21,151 nucleotides of DNA from Planctomycetota bacterium (GTDB lineage Bacteria > Planctomycetota > GCA-002687715 > DRQF01): contig JACKGY010000024.1 of the NCBI GenBank assembly GCA_020639295.1, positions 1 to 21,151 on the forward strand, written 5' to 3'. Shown here in pieces: positions 1-10,176 of the stretch. Position 1 is the stretch's first letter; the number at the start of each line of letters is the position of its first letter. A program made the position numbers and the translations under genes. The notes beneath the pieces are model-generated. The model made no database searches. It was not told the DNA's origin and saw only the letters and a list, made by a program, of their open reading frames with translations.

Positions 1-2706
<2,706 letters not shown>

Positions 2707-2725
2707 GGCGCGCGCGTTCGATTGG

Positions 2726-4270
2726 TCAGCGCTGGGCCGCCCAGGGGTCCTTGGTCGCGCGGATCCAGTCCTTCCAGACCGTCTCCAGCTCCTTCAGGTC
2801 GATGCCCTTCCAGGCCGTCGCCATCGCCGCCGCGCGGATCTTGTCGTCGGTGGCGTTCCGCTCCTCGAGCGTGGCATCGGCGGTCTGGAGCTTGCGCAAC
2901 TTGGCCGACTCCTCCTTCAGGGCGGCGAAGTAGTTGGGAATGATCGCGCGCCACTCGGGTCGGGCGTCGGTCTCGCGGGAACGCAGAAGGAAGAAGGCGA
3001 GCGACCAGGCCTCGGCGTACATGACGCCAGCGACGCGCTGATCGTAGAACTGGGCCCGCTTGGCGTTGATCAGCGGCTCGAGGCCGATGAAGGCCTTGTG
3101 GTCGACCAGCTTCTTCACCAGGGCGATGCGCCAGCGGTTGAGGCCGATCCCCTTGAGCTTGTCCGAATGCCGGTAGAACTCGGCGCCGGCGAAGTAGTCG
3201 GCCATGCCCTCGTTGAACCAGTAGTCGGGGGCGAGCTGATCGAGGGCGTGGAAGACGTACTGGTGGAAGGCCTCGTGGTAGAGCACCACGAAGCTGTCGG
3301 CCGCGCTGCGCTTCTCCTCGGCGCCCTTGGCGTCGTAGAGCACGAGCTCCTTGGCCACGAAGTTCCAGTAGCCTGCCGAGCGCTCGGGGCCGCCGTAGTT
3401 GAAGTACTCGTCGGGATTCTCGCAGACCCGGACCACGCTCACCGCCTCGATCTCCTTGGTGGGCGGCAAGAGGGCCTCGTAGTGCGGTCGCACGGCCTCG
3501 AGATCGTTGACGATCTTCCGGACCAGCTTCTCGTTGTCGGTGTGGTAGACGACGAAGAAGTTGTCGGTGTCGAGCGCCTTCCAGCCCTTGACCATCGCCC
3601 GCCGCGCCTTCACCCGGAAGGGGATGTCGCGATAGTCCTTGCCGGCGTAGAAGCCCTCGTCGATCTCCTTGACCGCCTTGTAGCCCTCGGGAGCGTGGAT
3701 GCTCCGGCCGACGTTGGCGAAGTTGACCCCGAACTGCTTGGCGACCACGTCGTCGCAGAAGCCCACCACGCCGTAGGTCTCGCCCTCGCTCTGCTTGACG
3801 AAGAGGAAGCCGACGTAGTCGTCACGGGCGCGCAGGCGGAACTCCTGACCGCCGTCGTCGACGTCGCCCTTGATCGTCTCCCAGCCGAGGCCACGGAAGC
3901 GCGACTTCATGAACTTCTGCCAGTCATGGATCGAGTTCTGGCGCTCCATGGCCTCTTCGTAGCTCTTCGGCTTGCCGTCGTCCGTGGCGGCCTGGTCGGC
4001 GCTCTCGACGGGTGCCTGGGGCAGCCGGAAGACGATGAAACTCTCGGCCTTGCGGCTCTCGCCGCTGCGCGCCCGGTAGGGCTCCGGTCGCTCGAACTTG
4101 GCCAGGATCAGCTTCTCGGTCGGCTGGACCGGCGTGATCTCGAATTCCTTGGGGTAGTACCAGCGGAGCCCGGTCCGGGTGTGATCGAAGGTCCGCCAGC
4201 CGCGGGGCGCCTGTGCCTGGAGAGGAACGAAGCCGAGGGCGAGGAAGACGAGGATCAGCTGGGGGCGCAT
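2726..4270 (-). CDS. Secreted DUF1570-like putative zinc metallopeptidase
   Basis: 514 residues. The start is set by AGGAG seven bases upstream of the ATG and by an N-terminal signal peptide that ends near an AQA-type cleavage site around residue 20. The first part, to about residue 225, is not recognised. The C-terminal half carries a gluzincin site: HEAFH at residues 332-336 (ligands H332 and H336, catalytic E333) and a downstream NEGMADYF with E354 as likely third ligand. The spacing and the WFNEG context resemble the DUF1570 group of predicted peptidases. The protein probably acts outside the cytoplasm; the substrate is unknown. It diverges from the larger HEXXH protein at 4393 across 122 bp. 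A possible -10 (TATTCT, plus-strand 4292-4297) lies about 22 bp upstream of the start, but no clear -35 is visible. Confidence 0.85.
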   Translation of the reverse strand: MRPQLILVFLALGFVPLQAQAPRGWRTFDHTRTGLRWYYPKEFEITPVQPTEKLILAKFERPEPYRARSGESRKAESFIVFRLPQAPVESADQAATDDGKPKSYEEAMERQNSIHDWQKFMKSRFRGLGWETIKGDVDDGGQEFRLRARDDYVGFLFVKQSEGETYGVVGFCDDVVAKQFGVNFANVGRSIHAPEGYKAVKEIDEGFYAGKDYRDIPFRVKARRAMVKGWKALDTDNFFVVYHTDNEKLVRKIVNDLEAVRPHYEALLPPTKEIEAVSVVRVCENPDEYFNYGGPERSAGYWNFVAKELVLYDAKGAEEKRSAADSFVVLYHEAFHQYVFHALDQLAPDYWFNEGMADYFAGAEFYRHSDKLKGIGLNRWRIALVKKLVDHKAFIGLEPLINAKRAQFYDQRVAGVMYAEAWSLAFFLLRSRETDARPEWRAIIPNYFAALKEESAKLRKLQTADATLEERNATDDKIRAAAMATAWKGIDLKELETVWKDWIRATKDPWAAQR

Positions 4271-4392
4271 GGAGGATCTCCTGAGCCGGAAAGAATAGCC
4301 GATGGCCCCTCCAAGTGCCAGTTCCGCCCGCTCCCGACCGCCCCTGGACCTCCCTGGCCCACTCGGTAAGGTCACGGACGGGAGGAGATCCC

Positions 4393-7233
4393 GTGCGTAG
4401 CCCGATCCTGATCACCGTCATCGTCGTCGTTGCGGCCGTTCTCGGCCGGGCCCAGACCGAAGAAGGCCTGCGCGCCCCCACCGATTGCTGGCCCGTCAGC
4501 GGCGGCTCCAGCTCGCGCTCGCGGCAGGCCTCGACCCGCCTGGGCCTGGGTCTGCAGCCGGCCTGGTCCCTCGAGAGCAAGCAGGGTTTCGCCTGCGAAC
4601 CCCTGGTCTGGGAGGGCGAGGCCGTCCTGCTGGACGAGGAGAAGAACGGCGGCTTCCGCCTGCTCCAGGTCGACCTGGCCAGCGGCAGGACGAGCCGCCA
4701 TTCCAAGACGATCACCAGCACGGGAGCGGCCAGTCTCGCGATCTGGGACCGGCGGGTGTTCGCGACCTTCGTCGGCGAGGGTGCCTTCGGCTACCTCCGG
4801 AGCCGCAGCTCCATCAGCCAGCGCTGGCAGGTTCCCGAGAGCCAAGGGGCGGCCAGCCCGATCCTGATCAAGGACGAGGCCTTCCTCCGGGTCGGGCGCG
4901 CGATCCGGCTCTACAGGTGGGGGGCCCGGACGGCGACCTGGAGCCGTGACGGCGACTACATCGGCGAGTTCGCGCTGCTCGGCGACGAGATCTTCGTCCT
5001 GGCCCAGATCGGCGAGAACTGCCGGCTCGACGTTCTCGATCGCGCCGACGGCAGGGTGCGGACGAGCGTCTCCTTCGGGCGCGTCTACACCCAGGGCTCG
5101 ACCACGCGGCCTCGCGTCCAGGTCGGATCGTCCTTCGTCTTCGTGGAGCTGCCCGGCTTCGCGGTCGAGATGCCCAGTGGTGGCTGCAGCGTCCTCCTGA
5201 AGCGGACCCCCGCCGCCAGCGGCAGTTCGCTGGAGATCCTCGGCGACCTGAGGTCCGAGTCCCCGGCGATCGTCGGCGCGGAGAGCCTGTTCTTCCGCGG
5301 CGAGATCGGGCTCTCGGAGCGGGGCTGGATGGTCGCCAGCGCCCAGGCCTACGATGCCGTCTGCCTCGAGAAGGAACGCCCCGACATCATGGCTCCCGGC
5401 GTCGATCCCTGTCAGGTCGGGGGCCGGATCTGGCTCGGCGACCTCGCCTTCGAGGCGCGCAACGGTCGCATCCTCCGCCGGGGCGTCGAGAAGGTGGCCG
5501 GCTCGGCCGTGCCGGCGCGCGGGGTGTTGTTGTTCATGAGCGCCGATCGCAAACGGCTCCAGGCCCACCGGGAGATCGCGGTGGTGAGACCCTTCGCCGG
5601 CGCGCGGCTCGAGCTGGCCGCCGGCCGCGCCGTCCTGGCCGACACCGACACGATCTCGGGCCGCTTCGTGATCGAGCCCCAGGCGACCGTCGTCCGCTTC
5701 GAGGACGCGAAGGGCAAGTCCTCCGAGCATCCGCTCGCCGAGGTCCTCATGATCGAGGACGGGGAGGGGCGGCTTTGCTACCACGCCAGCGAGGACGGAC
5801 TCCTGCGCGCGCTGCGCCTCCTCGACGAGGAGACGCTGGGCGAGATCGCCTACGACGCGGCTCGCGCGGCTCGGGTCGCCAAGGCGAAGGACCTCCTGGC
5901 ACGCTTCCTCGCCGAGGCCTCCGATCTGGGCGTCGACGACAAGAAGCTCGGTTCGCTCGAGAAGGCGCTCGAGGACTTCGAGAAGAAGGAGCCGAAGACC
6001 GACCAGGCGAAGGTCGCGGCTCTCGAGCGGGATCGGTCGGAGAAGCTGGCCGCGGTCGCCGAACGCAGCTGGCGCCGGATCGAGGCGCTGAGGGACGAGG
6101 ACTTCGAACTCCGTATCAGGCTGTTGCGGGCGCTCTTCGCCAGCGCGCCGCGGCATGGCCCGGCGACCGAGTTCGTGCGGGCCCAGCTCCCGAAGGAGAT
6201 CCGTCCCGCGGGCGACTTCGAGGCCGGCGCCTGGTTGGATCTCGTCCTGGCGGCGCGGCGGCGTCCGATCCGCATCGTCATCCCGCCGGCGAAGGGGCAC
6301 GAGAGCGAAGCCGACGCGCTGCAGCGCGACGTCGGGGCGGCCCGCCACGCCTGGCGGCCCGACCTGATCGGCGTCGCCAGCGAACGACTGCTGGTCCTGA
6401 TGCCGCCGGGCAACCCCTCCCAGCTCGCCCATTGCCTCACCGTCGGCGAGATGCTCGCCGAGGAGCTCGAGCGGATGTTCGGCGGGTCGAGGGAGTCCAG
6501 CTTCCCGCTGCGCATCCATCTGTTCCCGACCCGCAAGGAGTACGTCGACTTCCATCTGAAACGGCGGAACCCGATGGCGCAGCACTCGCTCGGCAACTAC
6601 TCGCCGCTGGAGAACATCTCGAGGATGTTCATCCCGGACGACGGGGACGAGTTCGCCGACATGCTGAGCACCTTCGTCCACGAACTCACCCATCACTGGA
6701 TGAACGTGCGTTGCCCCCAGGTCACCGCCGCTGCCGCGGCGAAGGGTAGCGGCAGCAACGGCTTCTGGGTCGTCGAGGGCCTGGCCACGATGATGCAGGA
6801 ATTCAGCTACGACCCGAGGAGTGGTGAGATCAGGAGGGAGGACCCCGGGAGCAACAGCCTGGACACCGTGGCGAACTGTCCGCCGCAGTCTCTCCTCGCC
6901 TGGCCGGATCTCCTGGCCGCGACCCAGATGCAGTTCACCAGGCTGACCCTGAATCCGGAGCCCATCGCGGGGCTCTTCGTACCCATGACCTGGCAGCTCG
7001 GCTATCGCCGGGCGCCGAGCCTCGTGAACCTCTTCTATGCCCAGGCCGGGGCCGTCTGCCACTACCTCTACTCGGCGGAGAACGGCAAGTACCGCGATCG
7101 CTTCCTGGCCTTCGTCGGCGACTACTACTGCGACCGGGCCCGGGGATGGACGCCGGAGAAGAGCTTCGGGATCGATGCCGCGACCCTCGGCAAGGCCGTC
7201 ACCGACTACGCCAAGAAGACGGTCAGTCCCTGA
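4393..7233 (+). CDS. Large secreted protein with C-terminal HEXXH metallopeptidase-like domain
   Basis: 946 residues. I chose GTG 4393 because GGAGGAG lies 5 bases upstream and the product then starts with a signal peptide (RSPILITVIVVVAAVLGRAQ); the upstream in-frame ATG at 4315 would bury it. Residues of about 30-480 are rich in beta-strand-like segments with recurrent WDRR, LDRADG and GDEIF stretches, suggestive of a propeller, but I do not recognise a family. Residues of about 490-590 are charged and helical, probably coiled coil. The C-terminal third carries HELTHH (H763, E764, H767) and VVEGLATMMQEF with E795 as likely third zinc ligand. This is the same gluzincin layout as in the divergent neighbour, so the two may be related or work together. 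The stop TGA abuts the stop of the convergent tag gene (shared TGATCA). Confidence 0.8.
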   Translation: MRSPILITVIVVVAAVLGRAQTEEGLRAPTDCWPVSGGSSSRSRQASTRLGLGLQPAWSLESKQGFACEPLVWEGEAVLLDEEKNGGFRLLQVDLASGRTSRHSKTITSTGAASLAIWDRRVFATFVGEGAFGYLRSRSSISQRWQVPESQGAASPILIKDEAFLRVGRAIRLYRWGARTATWSRDGDYIGEFALLGDEIFVLAQIGENCRLDVLDRADGRVRTSVSFGRVYTQGSTTRPRVQVGSSFVFVELPGFAVEMPSGGCSVLLKRTPAASGSSLEILGDLRSESPAIVGAESLFFRGEIGLSERGWMVASAQAYDAVCLEKERPDIMAPGVDPCQVGGRIWLGDLAFEARNGRILRRGVEKVAGSAVPARGVLLFMSADRKRLQAHREIAVVRPFAGARLELAAGRAVLADTDTISGRFVIEPQATVVRFEDAKGKSSEHPLAEVLMIEDGEGRLCYHASEDGLLRALRLLDEETLGEIAYDAARAARVAKAKDLLARFLAEASDLGVDDKKLGSLEKALEDFEKKEPKTDQAKVAALERDRSEKLAAVAERSWRRIEALRDEDFELRIRLLRALFASAPRHGPATEFVRAQLPKEIRPAGDFEAGAWLDLVLAARRRPIRIVIPPAKGHESEADALQRDVGAARHAWRPDLIGVASERLLVLMPPGNPSQLAHCLTVGEMLAEELERMFGGSRESSFPLRIHLFPTRKEYVDFHLKRRNPMAQHSLGNYSPLENISRMFIPDDGDEFADMLSTFVHELTHHWMNVRCPQVTAAAAAKGSGSNGFWVVEGLATMMQEFSYDPRSGEIRREDPGSNSLDTVANCPPQSLLAWPDLLAATQMQFTRLTLNPEPIAGLFVPMTWQLGYRRAPSLVNLFYAQAGAVCHYLYSAENGKYRDRFLAFVGDYYCDRARGWTPEKSFGIDAATLGKAVTDYAKKTVSP

Positions 7234-7797
7234 TCAGGGCGCGGTCCGGCGGAAGCAGTGGGGCAGGTGGTCGTCGACGAGGCCCGCCGCCTGCATCAGG
7301 GCATAGCAGGTCGTGCTGCCCAGGAAGCGGAAGCCTCGCCGCTTCAGCTCCTTGGCCATGCGGTCGGACAGCTCGCTCCGGGGCGGGATCTCGGCGAGCG
7401 TCCGCCAGTGGTTGACCAGCGGACGGCCCTCGACGAAGGACCAGAGCAGACCGTCGAGGCTGCCGCCGGAGGCGTGGAGTTCGAGCAGGGCCCGGGCGTT
7501 ACGGATCGTGCTCTCGATCTTGCCGCGATGGCGCACGATGCCCGGATCGGCGAGCAGGCGCTCGATCTCGGCCGCGCCGTAGCCCGCGACCGTCTCGGCG
7601 TCGAAGTCGGCGAAGGCCCGGCGGTAGCCCCCGCGCTTGCGTAGGATCGTGTCCCAGCTCAGACCGGCCTGGGCGCCTTCCAGCGTGATCAGCTCGAAGA
7701 GCCGGGCCTCGTCGTGCTCCGGTCGACCCCACTCCTCGTCGTGATAGTGGATCGCCTCGGCCGTCCGGGCCCAATCACAGCGCCTGCGTTCCTGCAT
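7234..7797 (-). CDS. tag: DNA-3-methyladenine glycosylase I
   Basis: 187 residues, matching the usual Tag length. Tag removes 3-methyladenine from alkylated DNA to start base-excision repair in the cytoplasm. The sequence aligns throughout with the E. coli enzyme as I recall it: YHDEEWG near the N-terminus, LEGAQAGLSW with the active-site Glu at residue 40, a HRGKI helix-hairpin-helix region, WSFV, and ELKRRGFRFLGSTTCYALMQ near the C-terminus. The structural zinc ligands of Tag are present as C7, H19, H177 and C181. No strong Shine-Dalgarno sequence precedes the ATG. The gene converges on the plus-strand metallopeptidase gene with no spacer between the stops and no terminator hairpin. Confidence 0.95.
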   Translation of the reverse strand: MQERRRCDWARTAEAIHYHDEEWGRPEHDEARLFELITLEGAQAGLSWDTILRKRGGYRRAFADFDAETVAGYGAAEIERLLADPGIVRHRGKIESTIRNARALLELHASGGSLDGLLWSFVEGRPLVNHWRTLAEIPPRSELSDRMAKELKRRGFRFLGSTTCYALMQAAGLVDDHLPHCFRRTAP

Positions 7798-8043
7798 GCC
7801 GAGAGGCTAACCAGCCTGACGTCAATGACCCCGACCCACTGGCGACAATTCGGATTCCCCACGGCGGTCCGGACGTCGAGTAGGAGCACGAGGTGGGAGA
7901 TCAGCCTCAGCATGGGGTGGATCATGCCAGCGTTCGGCTTTCCGGAAGGCCCCATGCGCGCGAGTTCGATTGCAAAGCCGTTCCCGGTAGAGGTCTGGAG
8001 CTGGACGACCGCGGCAGCGAGCCGGAACGTCCAGGCCACAAAA
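7798..8043. other. Gene-poor, AT-richer stretch with no supported gene
   Basis: About 250 bp between tag and the toxin-antitoxin operator. Base composition is visibly less GC-rich than in the flanking genes. Several frames stay open. One minus-strand frame (about 8039 down to 7800) has codon third positions that look coding and a hydrophobic LRLISHLVLLLDVR stretch. A plus-strand frame (7828-8046) is also open. Neither has a Shine-Dalgarno sequence or a recognisable family. It may be the remnant of a gene brought in with the toxin-antitoxin pair; that is inference. Confidence 0.4.
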
Positions 8044-8080
8044 TGAACAATTGTTCATAATGTGGGTCCCGCCGTATGAT
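8044..8080 (+). promoter_or_regulatory. Promoter with embedded palindromic operator for the toxin-antitoxin operon
   Basis: A perfect 14-bp palindrome TGAACAATTGTTCA occupies 8044-8057. Its right half contains a -35-like TTGTTC (8051-8056). Eighteen bases further on lies TATGAT (8075-8080), a good -10. Transcription would start near 8087, about 26 bases before the antitoxin ATG. An operator overlapping the -35 is what is expected for autorepression by a ribbon-helix-helix antitoxin. The alternative -10 CATAAT (8056-8061) has no good -35. Confidence 0.65.
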
Positions 8081-8112
8081 TGGTCGAGCATCCCCTGGAA
8101 CGGAGACCGATC

Positions 8113-8373
8113 ATGAGCCGTATCTCCATCGACGTCACGCCCGAAGAGCATGCCCGGTTGAAGGCCCTGGCAGCGCTCCAGGGCAAGTCCATCAAGGAGT
8201 TCGTGCTGGCCAGCACTCTGGGCCTTGCCGACGAGGATGGCGCCCTCGAAGAGCTCGAGGCCCTTCTCGATAGTCGGCTGAAGAATGCCCGTGCCGGAGG
8301 CTTGAGCAAGCGGAGCGTCGACGACGTCATCGCCCAGGTGAAGCGCGAGTTTGACGACAGGCGCGATGCCTGA
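8113..8373 (+). CDS. ParD-like ribbon-helix-helix antitoxin
   Basis: 86 residues. The ATG at 8113 is preceded by GGAG with a 7-base gap; an earlier in-frame ATG at 8080 lies inside the -10 and is rejected. The N-terminus (SRISIDVTPEEHARLKAL, then GKSIKEFVL) has the strand-helix-helix pattern of MetJ/Arc/ParD-type DNA-binding antitoxins. The C-terminus (LSKRSVDDVIAQVKREF) resembles the toxin-wrapping tail found in antitoxins of ParE/RelE toxins. The protein should neutralise the toxin encoded immediately downstream and repress the promoter through the 8044 palindrome. The coding sequences overlap by 8 nt, which couples translation. Base composition is less GC-rich than in neighbouring genes, fitting recent acquisition. 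Confidence 0.85.
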   Translation: MSRISIDVTPEEHARLKALAALQGKSIKEFVLASTLGLADEDGALEELEALLDSRLKNARAGGLSKRSVDDVIAQVKREFDDRRDA

Positions 8374-8671
8374 CGTCGTCTTGGCGGAGCAGGCCGAGAT
8401 CGATCTGCTGGAGGTCGGCCGCTACACAGCACTGACCTGGAACCTCGAACAGGCCGAACGCTACCTGAGGAGACTCCAAGAACACTTCGAGAAGATCGCC
8501 AAGAGGCAGGTGCTCGAGAAACCGGTGTTCGAGCACCGATCCGATCTGAAGTACTCGCATTGCCAGCGCCATGTCGTGTTCTTCGCTCGCGAGGACGACA
8601 GCAGGGTCTTGATCATCGCGATCCTGCACGAGCGGATGGACCTCCTGAATCGACTCCGCGATCGCCTTTGA
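8366..8671 (+). CDS. parE: ParE/RelE-superfamily toxin
   Basis: 101 residues, typical for this superfamily. ATG 8366 is preferred over the in-frame TTG at 8351 because family members begin just before a VVLAEQAEIDLLE-type strand-helix. The order of elements fits ParE: an N-terminal AEIDLLEV helix, a second helix with LRRLQEHFEKIA, then a beta-sheet with HVVFFAR and VLIIAILHERMDLLNRL. The ILHxRMD end motif is characteristic of ParE plasmid-stabilisation toxins. ParE toxins poison DNA gyrase, whereas RelE relatives cleave mRNA; the sequence favours ParE but does not prove the target. The gene overlaps the antitoxin gene by 8 nt. It converges on the 2H phosphoesterase gene with a hairpin in between. 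Confidence 0.85.
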   Translation: MPDVVLAEQAEIDLLEVGRYTALTWNLEQAERYLRRLQEHFEKIAKRQVLEKPVFEHRSDLKYSHCQRHVVFFAREDDSRVLIIAILHERMDLLNRLRDRL

Positions 8672-8760
8672 ACGGCATCCTCTGGCCCATCGACGGCGCG
8701 GGCTCCCCGGCGGCGTTCCTCGACGGAGAGTGTCTCGAACAGAGCGACGCAGCCTCCACG

Positions 8761-8786
8761 GGCGAGGACGACCCATCGTCCTCGCC
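8761..8786. terminator. Terminator-like hairpin between convergent genes
   Basis: A perfect 11-bp stem (GGCGAGGACGA / TCGTCCTCGCC) with a 4-base CCCA loop lies between the stops of the plus-strand toxin and the minus-strand 2H gene. Symmetry and position suit a bidirectional terminator. Neither side has a T-run, so intrinsic termination is not certain. Confidence 0.5.
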
Positions 8787-8825
8787 TGACCACGTTGCTT
8801 GGGCTCGAACGGTCGTGTCCCGGTC

Positions 8826-9440
8826 TCAGCGCAGGTCGATGCCGAAGATCTCGCGCCGGCAGGTGCAGCCGGGGCCGAGGCCGTAGAGGCCGAGCCGGTC
8901 GAAGACCAGCGCCTCCGGCGCCGGGCCGGTCGGTTTCTCGCCGCGGCCGATGGTGATGTGCGGTCGGAACTCGCCCTGCTCCGCGCGCTCGAGATAGCCG
9001 CGGATGTAGGTGAGGGCGCGCTCGGCATCGCCGTCCTCGGCTTCGAGCAGGTCGTCGCGGCGGGCGTCCGCATGCAGGAGCGGCGCGATGGTCTCGATCA
9101 CGGTCTTCCGCAACGCAAGCAGCTCGGGCGATGCGTCCAGGGCCAACGCGATCGTGGCGACGCCGGCGGTCGCGCCCTCGGCTTCGAGGCCGCGGGCGGT
9201 CGCGTGGATCACGGCGCTGGCGTGGGCGATCGCCGCCAGGGCGTCGCCGACCGCGCCGACGGCCTCCGGTTCCAGGACCCCCATCAGCAGGCTGAGGTGC
9301 GGCAGACCGCGACCACGGCCCGGAATCTGCGCGAGCCGGATCTCGTCGTCGCGGCGATCGATCAGCTCCTCGTTCAAGGCGATGAGCGGCACCGCGTCGC
9401 GGACGCGGGGGAGGAGGGCGATGTCGACGGCCTGACGCAT
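8826..9440 (-). CDS. 2H phosphoesterase (2'-5' RNA ligase-like) family protein
   Basis: 204 residues. The two signature motifs of the 2H superfamily are present: PHLS (H48, S50) and PHITIG (H161, T163), about 110 residues apart. The first and last strands match the two-lobed fold (MRQAVDIALLP; CTCRREIFGIDLR). Enzymes of this group hydrolyse or ligate 2'-5' or cyclic phosphodiester bonds in RNA or small nucleotides; the substrate here is unknown. The ATG at 9440 gives a family-typical N-terminus; the upstream AGG is weak. The middle (about residues 55-145) is longer and more Ala/Glu-rich than in minimal members. A strong hairpin at 9511-9541 separates it from the upstream bacilliredoxin gene, so it is probably transcribed on its own. 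Confidence 0.8.
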   Translation of the reverse strand: MRQAVDIALLPRVRDAVPLIALNEELIDRRDDEIRLAQIPGRGRGLPHLSLLMGVLEPEAVGAVGDALAAIAHASAVIHATARGLEAEGATAGVATIALALDASPELLALRKTVIETIAPLLHADARRDDLLEAEDGDAERALTYIRGYLERAEQGEFRPHITIGRGEKPTGPAPEALVFDRLGLYGLGPGCTCRREIFGIDLR

Positions 9441-9510
9441 GACCTGTTGTAGGGGATCCGGGCGCCGATGCCAAACGATCGCTCCGGCGATGGCGCGGCA
9501 GCCTACGCGA

Positions 9511-9541
9511 ACGAGCCCGGACTCCAGGAGTCCGGGCTCGT
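9511..9541 (-). terminator. Terminator-like hairpin downstream of the bacilliredoxin gene
   Basis: Perfect inverted repeat with 15-base arms around a single central base (9526); the physical hairpin would be about 13-14 bp with a small loop. It starts 24 bp beyond the minus-strand stop at 9566. There is no T-run after it on the minus strand. Confidence 0.6.
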
Positions 9542-9565
9542 CCAGGCGGCGCCGAGGGCGGCGGA

Positions 9566-9979
9566 TCAGCAGTGCTTGTTGAAGAGATCGACCAGCTTGT
9601 TGGCGATCTCGATCGGCATCCGGCCCTCGATGTCGTGGCGCTCCATCATGGCGACGCAGCGGCCACCCTTGATGAGCGCGATCTGCGGCGAGGAGGGCAT
9701 GTAGCCGACGAAGTACTCGCGAGCACGCGCGGTGGCCTCGCGGTCCTGGCCGGCGAAGACCGTGGTGATCCGACCCGGCTTCTTGTCGGCCTGGAGGGCC
9801 AGCTTCAGCCCGGGACGGGCGCCGCCGGCGGCGCAGCCGCAGACGGAGTTCACGAACACCAGGGTCGGCTCCTGGCAGTCCTTGAGCTGGGCGTCGACCT
9901 CGGCGGCGCTGCGCATCTCGACCGCCCCCATGTCGACCACTTCCTTGCGCATCGGCGCGACCATCATCTCGTCGTACAT
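9566..9979 (-). CDS. BrxA/BrxB family bacilliredoxin
   Basis: 137 residues, close to B. subtilis YphP/YqiW (BrxA/BrxB). Matching landmarks are the N-terminal VAPMRKE, VNSVCGCAAGGARPG with the CGC active site (C47, C49), VFAGQDREATARAREYF, PSSPQIAL, HDIEG, and a terminal His-Cys (C137). Family members are thioredoxin-fold thiol-disulfide proteins that remove low-molecular-weight thiols such as bacillithiol from proteins, and they have weak isomerase activity. ATG 9979 is supported by GAGG with a 7-base gap. Longer in-frame starts upstream give a non-family extension. The cytoplasmic role here depends on which small thiol the organism uses, which the window does not show. Confidence 0.93.
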   Translation of the reverse strand: MYDEMMVAPMRKEVVDMGAVEMRSAAEVDAQLKDCQEPTLVFVNSVCGCAAGGARPGLKLALQADKKPGRITTVFAGQDREATARAREYFVGYMPSSPQIALIKGGRCVAMMERHDIEGRMPIEIANKLVDLFNKHC

Positions 9980-10107
9980 GTTTCGTCCTCGGAATCCTGT
10001 TGGCCGAGAAAAGTAACCGCCTCCGCGCGAAATCGAAAGTGCGGCTCGCTCGACGCTCACAAGTCGCTCCCTGACAAGGCTTTTGGCCTGGCCGTCGAAT
10101 CCTGCCG

Positions 10108-10137
10108 TTGGGAAGGACGGGGCCGCCGCCGTAGAAT
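10108..10137 (+). promoter_or_regulatory. Candidate sigma70-type promoter of the CobW-desaturase-ureohydrolase operon
   Basis: TTGGGA (10108-10113) and TAGAAT (10132-10137) are separated by 18 bp. The predicted start near 10144 leaves a leader of about 33 bases before the ATG at 10177. Confidence 0.5.
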
Positions 10138-10176
10138 GCGCGGCTGGCGAGGCTCGTCTCGCCGCGCGAGGGATCG

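Noticed and set aside
3098..4369. 423-codon plus-strand open frame opposite the DUF1570-like gene
   Set aside because: Low-complexity antisense translation; the minus strand has the conserved protein.
4372..7062. 896-codon minus-strand open frame opposite the large metallopeptidase
   Set aside because: Shadow frame caused by high GC; no motif, and the plus-strand frame has a signal peptide, ribosome-binding site and HEXXH site.
7231..7236. TGATCA palindrome formed by two abutting convergent stops as a regulatory site
   Set aside because: Fully explained by two TGA stop codons back-to-back.
7822..8055. Minus-strand small ORF beginning MNNCSFCGL, like a ClpX zinc-finger start
   Set aside because: The start lies within the operator palindrome, no ribosome-binding site precedes it, and the remainder is Arg/Pro-rich without the rest of a zinc domain.
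9468..9704. Plus-strand 78-codon frame across the 9511-9541 hairpin
   Set aside because: It crosses the hairpin and the antisense of the bacilliredoxin gene, with no ribosome-binding site or recognisable product.
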